Assembly: GCA_013365365.1 (NCBI GenBank)
Contig: JABVXU010000515.1
Span: forward strand, 1-38,256
Origin: Cruorifilaria tuberocauda
Taxonomy: Eukaryota > Nematoda > Chromadorea > Rhabditida > Onchocercidae
Direction of reading: 5' to 3'
Length of the DNA stretch: 38,256 nucleotides
Below, one piece after another: positions 11,901 to 21,355 of this stretch (positions are counted from its first letter, which is position 1; each line of letters opens with the position of its first letter). The position numbers and the translations under genes were made by a program. The notes beneath the pieces are model-generated. The model was not told the origin of the DNA. It was given only the letters and a program-made list of their open reading frames with translations, and ran no database searches.

Positions 11901-13076
11901 ATATTTGTAAATACCAAGAAGTCTTGCTTTATTTATATAATATCAATTGTATTGCATAAACATTATCGAATCTAATTGAATTTATAGTGGAATTGGCCCT
12001 GCTCTTTCAACAGGTGGTCGGCAACGTATCTAAAGTGATTTTGGAGGTGGAAATTGATACAGGCTATCCAAAAGGATCAGCACGAATAATTCTGGCGACT
12101 CGTGAAGCGTTTGTTGTAGCCATCACAATGCGTCGTTTCACATTATTCACAATCAAAGAAAAAAGAGTCGTAAGTTTTTTGAAAAAATAAATCTTCAAAT
12201 GTGCACGTGTCTCGTGCGTATGTCAGTTTTATTGCCATATATTAGGTGATCAGCAAGTGCCCGTCTTGAAAATAATTTGCCTGATTACTCAGTGTTACCT
12301 GATATAACTTCATTATGCACGGAACAACTTATGTATTATTAAAGCTGACTTAAATTTTACCGTAGTTCATCGAAATAAATCTTACTTGAAGTCTTTAAGG
12401 TTATGTTTTACCAGACATTACCGTTTCGCTTCACCACAAATACCTATAGAGATACAAAATCAATAAACAATGTATTCAATTTTTCTAACAGATGTAATTT
12501 TTAGCTGGAAATGAGACCATATGTGTTTGACAACATGATTTGTGAGATATGTAATCAGGTTCCCGGTATTTATTTGTGCCCTGAATCTCCGTGTTTAATC
12601 TACTATTGTGGTAATTGCTGGAGCGCGATCCACGGTGAAAATGATATGAAACTTCATAAACCGGTATCCCGAAGAAATCTCTCAGCTTTGAAAGGCAAGA
12701 GTAGAAATCAGGCACCCCGATCCTGTGCCAATCGATTATCTCGCGGATATTGCTATTTCCAGCAGGCGAATGAGGAATCAGATCCAGTACGCCATTCCTA
12801 CTATGGCGGTACGTGCAAACTTCATTTATATGTGAATAAAGTTGGTAAAGTACCATACTATTTTGTCGTAAGAACTAACCGCAAATTCTGAAATTCTAAA
12901 TGATTGGGTAGACTTATGGAGAGACATATTCAGTTGCAAATTGCCGACATCCGAGGTTTTGTAATTTCATTTTGTATTATTTTTGTAATTGCAAGATGAA
13001 GAAAGACCGTTCATCTTAGCTGGACTCATCCACTAGTTTTTCAGGATATTTTATGGGATCGCGACGCCCATATTGA
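8927..13076 (+). CDS. CPEB-family RNA-binding protein, two RRMs + ZZ zinc finger (8 exons)
   Basis: The exons are 8927-8945, 9587-9748, 9874-9963, 10090-10208, 11732-11846, 11988-12169, 12505-12808 and 13045-13076. All phases agree, giving 340 residues. RRM1 has RNP2-like VFIGGL (49-54), the diagnostic VDWPH (about 75-79) and RNP1-like SGYAFIIF (90-97). A linker VQVKPW (131-136) leads to RRM2 with VIFVSGI (156-162) and KGSARIIL (197-204). The CPEB ZZ finger follows, with ligands C242, C245, C254, C259, C264, C267, H272 and H280. CPEB proteins bind U-rich 3' UTR elements and control cytoplasmic poly(A) length and translation, in nematodes mainly in the germ line (cpb genes, fog-1). I cannot say which nematode paralogue this is. 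Only about 46 residues precede RRM1, where other CPEBs have hundreds. Intron 2 uses a GC donor. The 1.5-kb fourth intron splits the RRM1-RRM2 region and contains nothing I recognise. The last junction is less certain: read-through would end at 12891. Confidence 0.9.
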
Positions 13077-13320
13077 AGAAAGTCGTTCTCATACCTCGAC
13101 AGAGATGGTTCTTACTGTGAGAATTCACTTCATGTTGAATTTTTGCATCCTTTTCCATCCTCTTGTCGTATCCATTGTTTTGTTTCCTGCCATTTCAAAA
13201 GGCTTTCTGAGACTTTTTTTAGATGGAATTCTCTTTATGTCTCAATTAATTTTATTCAACGCGTTGACTTTGTTCCGCTTTTTTGTCAAGTATTTCTTTA
13301 TGAAGTAGAGTAGATCAAAA

Positions 13321-13388
13321 AGTAAAGTGAAAGTGAAAAATTTTTTTGAAAGTAAAGTGAAAGTGAAAGTATTAAAAATTTTTTTGAA
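13321..13388 (+). repeat. imperfect tandem duplication
   Basis: Two neighbouring copies begin AGTAAAGTGAAAGTGAAA and end in AATTTTTTTGAA (about 13321-13350 and 13351-13388). The second carries an extra AGTATTAA. Further AAAGTA units follow to about 13457. The repeat lies in the putative 3' UTR of the CPEB-family gene. Confidence 0.7.
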
Positions 13389-13449
13389 AGTATCACTTTT
13401 AGTGTTTCAAGAACTTCTTTAAAAGTAAAATGAAGTGCTGTGAAAGTAA

Positions 13450-13455
13450 AATAAA
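13450..13455 (+). terminator. candidate polyadenylation signal of CPEB-family gene
   Basis: This is the first AATAAA that I see after the stop codon at 13074-13076. It would give a 3' UTR of roughly 400 bases. It lies at the edge of the GTAAA-rich duplication, so the hexamer could be a chance product of that repeat. Confidence 0.35.
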
Positions 13456-14514
13456 GTATTTTTTGTTATTCAGTTTTGGCACTCAAATCATCCTGTTCTT
13501 GATATCTTTTTTTCTTCGATGTATTGACTGACCATTGTGCATTGAACAAGTAGAAATTTACTTTACACCTTGTATTACTTCGTCACCGTTTTTAATTATC
13601 TTTACATATGAACGAAGAATGCAGGTTACAACGTTGATTCAGAATCCTGGGGAATGTATGAAATGTGTTTTGGGACATATGCTTCTTATATCAGATTTGC
13701 ATTTCGTAAACGACAGAATAATATAAAATTGAAAGAATAAGTGAAGGATTCAATATTCAGTACTTCATTCCGTCTCGCTGCAACCACACATCAGGCATGA
13801 TCATATATAGCCTCCCGAAAACTCGGGAGGAATCCACTGGTTCGAAAATTTATCAACCTATATGTTTTCGTTTGTCTGAACATCCAAAGCACATTTCCAT
13901 CATGGCATTCCAGTATTCTTTCTTCAATCCTACGATACAGTACGTCAGATTTTCATCAAAATTGAAATAATAAACTGTAATTGACCGTATTTTCCCCTAT
14001 ATCTTTATATTTTGTTTCCGTATTCAATCTTCAAAAATTTTCCTCCTTTTCTATCAGGCGCTTTTTCATTCAGAATTGAACAAAATGAAATACCATTTGT
14101 TCATTAAATCTTTCGAAATTCTTCCTTTTTTTCCATTCGAAATTTGAGAGAAAAGAATATTTCTACGGTAACGTTTCTTTTTTCTTGTTTCATCATATTT
14201 CTTATTCTACCACATTAATTTGAGTAAGACAACACGATTTATGCATTACTTTTTGAGAAATTAGGAAATATAGCTTTAAAATTGGTACTTATTTTGTGTA
14301 AAAATAAGGATACATGAAAATAAAATTTGAAATATGATAAGAAATAATGGCGAGATAAGAAAGTGATATCGATGAAAAGAATGTTTACAATAAATTATAA
14401 AGAAAAAGATTGAAAGTAGAATGAAAGGGTTAAGTGGTTATTCGTCTTTTCATTGGAAGTTTCAATTTGATAAATGTTCTTTTAGGGTTTTGTTTCACAT
14501 TCAAATAACCGGAA
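13456..14514. other. intergenic gap between convergent genes
   Basis: This stretch is AT-rich and lies between the 3' ends of the plus-strand CPEB-family gene and the minus-strand unrecognised gene. I see no coding exon. The only notable structure is the GC-rich hairpin at 13811-13830, listed separately. Confidence 0.5.
13811..13830. other. GC-rich perfect hairpin in AT-rich gap
   Basis: CCTCCCGA and TCGGGAGG form an 8-bp perfect stem around the four-base loop AAAC. It is much more GC-rich than the surrounding sequence. It could be a 3' UTR element or part of a small RNA, or simply a boundary between two convergent transcripts. No T-run typical of RNA polymerase III termination follows immediately. 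Confidence 0.6.
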
Positions 14515-14520
14515 TTTATT
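14515..14520 (-). terminator. candidate polyadenylation signal of minus-strand gene
   Basis: TTTATT on the plus strand is AATAAA on the minus strand, about 120 bases after the proposed stop codon (14643-14641). It is the nearest canonical hexamer downstream of that stop. Confidence 0.45.
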
Positions 14521-14640
14521 TCAGTGAGGCGATGAAATTGATATTTACTAAAGATTTCTTATTCTTATTATAATTTCATTTTTTTCCGTTTTCCTTCCGT
14601 GTCAGTCATTTTTTAATTCAAAAAAGAATTTCTGCGTGGC

Positions 14641-17600
14641 TTATGCATTGCGAGTTTCATTCTGAAAAAAAGAAAAGAATTAAATTTCGCAAATTTTACA
14701 TTTGAGTGTTACATCGGATGATTTTTGCAAATATTTATATTTTATCAATCAAATTTGCTAACTAAAAAGTATTAAATTACTGAAACATATCTTTTACATA
14801 ATTATGCACTAAGCAAATATCAATGGTAAGTCTAAGAGTACAGAATTGAGATCGTAATTGAGATTATCAGTATTCGAAAATTATCAAGCAATTTATCAAA
14901 CTTACCTCAATAACATAATCCCTTGTATAGAAGCGTTTGTTATCAACGAACGACGTATTGCCTTCTGGTGATACCTCTATTTTACGATGCCACGTTTCAC
15001 CGGTTCCATCATCACGACGTCGTAATCCGTCAGTTTCACCCTTCCAACTTCTCACCGACCATTCATCCACTATTTTACCTTTCTCGTCACGTGTCGTCCA
15101 TTTATCCGTTACACTTTTCTCCATTATTCCTTCAACAACAATTTCTGATCAACTTTCTCACCGATAAATAATAACATGATGTAAGAGGATGTGAATAAAT
15201 AATGATGCTATAAAACTTTCGTTTCTATTATTAATAAAATAGTCTTTGTTGTAATGTCGTAAGCGTAACGATGGTAACGACAGCAGTAATAAGCGGAATG
15301 GACGAGATGAATTGTTTAATTCATTCTAAGCCTAGGTTTCCTTCCTAACTTTTTTTACATAATTTCTGTTGAACCTTTGAAGTTGCTAATCTGATAAATT
15401 ATATCCAGAACATCCTTTTTTTTTCCGATTTTGCTTTCCTTCCTGCTTCATTCATTTTATTCCATTGTCTTTAATTAATTTATCTATACCATTGTTGTTA
15501 AATTAAAAAGAAACAATTCCTCATTGTTAAATTTCAAACAGTAAACTGAGCTACAAGATTCAAAATTGTGTTAGCATATAAAATACTTTTATTTCAATTT
15601 AATTTGAAGCAAAAAAAAAAAGATAACAGATATTTTTACGTATTAATATTTAAAGAGGTAAAGAAGTTAGCTTAAACAATAACTCTAATTAACATTAACT
15701 GATATCATTTCATATGATTTTGTGTAAGTTACTCTGATTACTTCTTCATAATCACTTTTTGTCTTTTACCATTACAAGAAATAATGTGCTGATCATTGTT
15801 TGGTAGAAAAGAAATCAAACAAAAAAAGAATAAATGAATTTCATTTTCAAAAAAATATCGGGAAATTCTTGATAATATTTTGCAAATGGGTCAAGTATGT
15901 AATTTAGAAAAGTTGGCTTCAAAAAATGTTCATATTTTATTGTTTTTTGGAATAGATTTATTCCAATAGTAATTTATTGCTGATAGAAACTTGTGGAAGT
16001 TTAGGAATCATTGTTGCACAATTTTTTATGCATATAATAATTTTAAAATTAAAATATGAAAGCTGTAAATATTATTGGTAAAAACTATTATCTCAATATT
16101 ATAGGAATTTCAGGCATATTTTTTCAATTGAATATTTCAGAAGTTTCTCTTAGAGCATTTTGCTAGCAATTTAATTATTAATGCAATGTCACCTTTTCAT
16201 AAATCTTTGAAACAATAATTAAATAAATTTGCAGAGATATATAAAAATAAAATTAAATGGAAGGTTAAAATTTTCGACTTCCATTTAGTGACAATAACAG
16301 TCATACTTGTTTGTAATATATGACTTAAAGTAGTGATTAACTTCAGTATCTCAAAAAATTTTCCAAAGTTGTTAGTAAACAATAGTTTAAGTGTAAAATG
16401 AAGGGAGGAAATTTTTTTCGAGAGCACTTCAAGTTTCATTCATGAAAATGATAGGTTTTACTTGATAGAAAAGTAAAATAAAAGGAAGCGAAAAATGAGA
16501 AAAAAGGATATATTCGAGAATACTTTAAATATTTTGATAGAAATTTGTCGGTGGATGAAATTGCAATTTTAATTTTTTAAAATAAACTATAGAAGCTATT
16601 ATTGAAAAGTATAAATTAGAGACAAATATTAATTTCAATTCGTTCTCTATTTGAAATGTTCAGAAAAGATATCGTCTAATTCAGTATCAATGCAAATAAT
16701 TCTGATATATCCGTGTAAAAATTCTTATGCATTCTTACGCAAAAGCATCTGCTTATATTCTCAGTAAATTTATTTAGTAATTAATTAGTTTAGCTTTAGT
16801 GATTAATTAATTTAGCTAATTCAATTAACATTTTAATTAAAATTTACAATTACTGTTAATTTTTCTCACGATTAAGAGACATTTTTATGCATACTCGAAT
16901 CAATAAAACGTTCAAATACGTAAATTCAAAATTAACAAATTTGAAGTTTTAAACAAATAAGGTGAAAGTAATATTTGATAAAAAAAAAAGTTTTGAATGT
17001 TACATTAATATTTTTTTGCTTATTTTATTGAGAGTTTTTTCATTTCTTTGTTTCACTGTTTTAAGTTTAAAATTCTAATAATGTAAAACATTTGATAACA
17101 GAATAAGTGATAAAAATTACTTACTGCGACATGAAATGATTTCGGTAGGAACTACGTTCCAATTATCTTTAGCTATAAATACGCCAGTTGCATTACTTTC
17201 AGGTGGCCATTGCCTAAAATCAATATCAATTATTTGTCATTAATTAGCTTCACAAGGAAATTTATGAAAAAAAACTTTGGTTTTATCACAATCAACAAGT
17301 CTGATAAAGTCTTCTTCCGAGAAACGAAAAAGTTGAAGAGAAATAAAATTAAAATTGAAAATTCCAAAAACTACTTTTAGTCGCATTTTTTTTATGATTT
17401 TTAATTAGATACTGTTAGCTGTGACATGAAATTGGAGGTGATTATCATTTTTTTAGCCTTTTAAAAAATGCTTTAATTACGACCAAGACTATTTTAGACT
17501 CGGAAATGTCTAAGCTATTTTATCACATTTACCTAATAATAAAATTATTTGTACTTCACTACGACATTAGTGGCCAAGTGAAGTCAAGCATTCTGGCTTA

Positions 17601-20600
17601 GCTTCGAAACTTTTAGAACATTAGAATAATTTGATGAAATTTTTTATGCATGCTATTTGTGTACAAAGTAATTTCTTGCTTTTTTTTCTTTAATTATTCT
17701 TGATATCTTTTTTTCGACAAGCATTTATGAAGCATATGTTCATAAGCTTTTACAGTATCCTAGCTTTTTGGATATTTTGTACTAATTTAAATTTATGAAT
17801 TTTATCATTTACTGTACGATATTTTAAAAACGTAAGTTTAATTATTACTATTGTTTTCAAAACATTTAGAAAATTTATTCTGTTATTGATTTATGGCAAC
17901 ATTTTTTTTTCTATTGGAATTATTTAAACTTAATCTGTATTATTAATTTTTACTTCTCATGCAATAAAAAATAGTGGAAAATTTTTCAAAAATTTCATTA
18001 AGAATGTTTTTCCAAGTTATTAAGAATAAAATTTAAAGGGAAGGAATGTTTTCAATATTTTCAAATAATACCATAAATTAAATAAAGCTCTTTGTTTTGT
18101 CTTTTTTTCAACACTAAAATTTACTGCATTGAGTTTATCATTGTAAAGATATTTTAATATTTCCTGAAAGAAAAAACAGGTTGTCTACCTGGAAAGAGTT
18201 TTTACGGTACCCTGTGGTAATCGGGGTTCCACTGTTCTTGAACGTTGTCTCAGCATATTTCTTTCAGTTTCATCTCTTCTAAAACTATGTTCAAACAATC
18301 CAAACAATAAGATTTAAAAATTCAATCAATTAATCCATTCTCAAAATTCACATTTAATATTAATTGCTAAAATGCACTTTAATTAAGCATATTTAATAAA
18401 AATGTGTGTTGTTAGAAGTACGACTGAATATATCACGAAATTAATAGATGAAACTTTAATTTCTTTTCATTTCTACTTTTCAATGAAATATGTTAGAAAA
18501 GTTTAGCAAATTCAATTTGAAGAATTATGAGTAAGAGAATTTGGAAATATTTCGCAAGTTTTATTGAAAAATAAGACCAGTTAGAAAAGAGATTTGGGTA
18601 ATTTGCAATTTTTAGGATAAGTAAATTCAATAGCTAACCTCGGTGAATGCATTTGATTAACAATTGGAGGTGAGAAGACAGTGTGAATTCGAGATTGTGA
18701 AAGTGAACGATTGGTTTGATAACCTGGATATGAATCCGTATGCGAATCAACCGTTTCTTCGAATGGCGTATTCATACGTGATGTCGCAGAAAAATCATCT
18801 AGAGGGGTATTTAAGCGTGAACCAAAGAAACTTTCCGAAGGAGTCTCCGTCATTCGCCGATTTACTCGATAACGCATCTCTTCCGCTTCTCGTACTGGCG
18901 AAAAAACACTTCGACCCATCAAAAAATTACCATTTGGCAATCGATTTGATCTAAAATTCTTACAAATAGAGCAATTTTAAACAATTATTCGATTTACTCT
19001 TTATATTATTCAAAAACTTTCTTACAATCAGAAGTATTTAAAATTTGCCGGTGATAACAGTGACAGAGTAGTAAGACATACGGTATATTTTGATGCGTAG
19101 GTAGACGGAAAATAAATTGAGCATCCTGATCAGATGATCGATTTATCCTGGAAACAACATTCCGTCTTCCTGGCTTCAATGTCTCATCATCTTCGTTTAC
19201 TTTATTCTCGGCTGTCAACCTTTCTTCTACTTTTGAGGTTGGTGCTTTCCATTTGAGTGGTACAAATCTCCTACTTGACACTGTCCAATCTGTATTCACC
19301 TCGTTATTCTACAAGCAAATTACTTATGAATAATTCTTTTATCATTTTTGCATTATAATGATTACAATTTTTGAGTAATTCATTATATTGAAAGATAGTG
19401 ATTAATGAATTAGTAATTAATAAAAAGTTAAAATGATATTAAATCATTCGAAATAATCTGAAATGGATTGCCTTAAAGCTTCAATTTCACAAAAATTGTT
19501 ACCTCCAGTGGTTCGACTTTTTGCCCATTTAATATTTGATCACGTCTTTTGACTCGAGCATGAGCTTCAGCCATAATATCAAGTGGTAAAACAGCAACAC
19601 CACCTTTTGGTGGTACCTGTAACTCATTTGCTAGGTAATCTTTCGTGAAATTAATCAAATGTCATTAAATCATTGTGAAATTTATAAAAATTTTAAGATA
19701 TGAAGAGAAATAAATTCTAACTATTTTGAATGTTTGATTTAATCATTGCGTCTTCCTGCAATATTCACCAATACTCTATCAGATATTATTTAATTAATAA
19801 TTTTAAAGTTTATTAATCTAACAGTTAGATTATTCCTTTTTAATTCAGTTTTCGGACAAGCTTAAGGTAATCTTGCTAATTTAACTTTAGCTTGATAATA
19901 GTTTGCTGTGCATTTTTGATTTTGTTGAAATTTTTATTGTTATATTTCAACAGTGCTTGTTTATCGCTATCATTCTCTTATCACCTGACGATTTACAGGT
20001 CGAATAATTTAAGACTTGAGACAGATGAGGAGTGTATCAAAAATGTTTGTATGTTGACAAAAAATTCATTTCCCAGTTAAATATACTTTCTAGGCTAAAC
20101 TAAACAATAGAACATAAACTACCTGGAAAAATTACTTAAATATTCGAGTTTTAATATAGGAAGTAAAATCAATAAATTGATCAGTGATAATATGATAAAG
20201 AGCGAACTTTCTCAACATTTTTTGTGCTTGTTGACGATGATACTGTTTTAGAAACTGGTAATGAAAGAGAAACAGGTGTTGGTGATTGAGTTACCACTGA
20301 AACAGCAATATCTGGACCTTCTAAAGTAGGGCTGCTAAAATCACTTGTACAGATTTGCTTCCTAGAATAAAATTCTACCAGTTGGATAACTGGTTGCTTA
20401 AACGGTGACCATGTTTGAGAAGTTATACTAGTATCTGGAAAAAAAATCCTTCAAGCAGAAAGAATAATTTTTTGAAAAAATAATTTTAAATTAAAAGATC
20501 GGATTTTCCAGTGTTGTCTAGGCAATTAAAATCCTTTCAAATTCATTTGAAAGCTTTTTTTTGAAGATTTGAAGTTTCGCTTCATCTGTTCAAAATTTCA

Positions 20601-21355
20601 TAATCGGAAATTATTTGCTTGATTTCAATTCGAGGAAGAATGTTGCGTTTAAATTTTCAGAAAATTCGTCTTTTAATTTTTTTAATTCCTAATAATAAAT
20701 AAAAACAAGAAATTTTTAAATTTTTTTTTAAAATTTAGAAAAAGTTTTTAATATTTTAAATTCAACAAAACTACCTGTTGAAGAAGGCTGTAGTTGTAAT
20801 TGTTGTTGTTGTTGTTGTTGCTCTTCTTGTTGATTATTTTGTTTTTGTAATTCTGCTTGAACTCTTTCATTAGTCGTTTCAACGACTAATTTTTGAGATT
20901 CATTCTCATTGTGGATGCTTTCTGCTCTCGGAGTTCCGGAGATTACTGTCGAACTTCCTGATCCAATAAGCCATTTGTAAATAATCGAATAAAGCCATAC
21001 GATGACAGTACCAATACTTTCCAGTATACTGTAAAATGAGCTACACAAATTTTGAAATGCTTGTGCTGCCTTCTTGGCATACTGTTCGCTTAGCTGTTGA
21101 TATGAATTAATTCTTTGAAAGATTTGAAAATTTGTTGTTGTTGTTGTTGTTGTTGTTGTTTGTTTATTTTCACGTTCACGCCAGCTAACTCCTGCTTTGA
21201 TAATATTGATATTTTTATCAGTGGTTTGATTATCTTCAGACGGCCTTGAATTATCAGATGATGAATTATCTGTTTGTACTTTCGGATTGTGTAAGCAGCA
21301 ATTGTTCGTCGTGCAGCGTTCAACATTTCCGACCTTCTGCCACTCTGGTTTTCCT
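14641..21355 (-). CDS. unrecognised nematode protein with one hydrophobic segment and Trp-rich C-terminus (5' end incomplete)
   Basis: In transcript order the exons are 21355-20775 (5' limit uncertain), 20434-20208, 19755-19722 (tentative), 19630-19503 (or starting 19639), 19308-19082, 18950-18639, 18278-18189, 17213-17125, 15144-14906 and 14661-14641. Phases agree throughout, giving at least 648 residues to TAA. No initiator ATG was found in frame, so an upstream exon is missing. Regions in order are a Ser/Asn/Asp-rich start; a Thr run; one hydrophobic, possibly membrane-spanning stretch (SILESIGTVIVWLYSIIYKW) about 110 residues in; a Gln-rich stretch; a Ser/Thr-rich stretch; a conserved-looking segment (VPPKGGVAVLPLDIMAEAHA); an Arg/Ser/Thr/Pro-rich region with two near-repeats (SRLNTPLDDF, SRMNTPFEET); and a compact C-terminal module with four Trp (KWTTRDEKGK, EWSVRSWKGE, GETWHRKIEV). 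I know no family that matches, and no function is assigned. The final exon follows a strong TTTTTTTCAG acceptor and adds only six residues. The gene is convergent with the CPEB-family gene and divergent from the NACHT-WD40 gene. Confidence 0.7.
20799..20829 (-). repeat. CAA/CAG-type repeat coding poly-Gln
   Basis: The minus-strand exon ending at 20775 contains a run of CAA codons, seen as TTG repeats on the plus strand. It encodes seven consecutive Gln within the segment NNQQEEQQ...LQLQPSS. It lies just downstream of the hydrophobic segment of the unrecognised protein. Confidence 0.8.
21133..21161 (-). repeat. trinucleotide repeat coding Thr or Gln depending on frame
   Basis: About nine ACA/CAA units run on the minus strand. 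In the frame continuous with the hydrophobic segment they encode a Thr run. In the neighbouring open frame, which carries an ATG at 21326, they encode a Gln run that stops at 21090. Which frame is used, or whether the repeat lies in an intron, decides the N-terminus of the minus-strand gene. Confidence 0.7.

Noticed and set aside
13845..13860. GGTTCGAAA resembling a tRNA T-loop / B box
   Set aside because: There is no cloverleaf, A box or acceptor stem around it, so it is not a tRNA.
14923..15171. Two plus-strand open frames rich in His, Ser and Pro
   Set aside because: They are antisense shadows of the minus-strand exon 15144-14906, whose splice phases agree with its neighbours.
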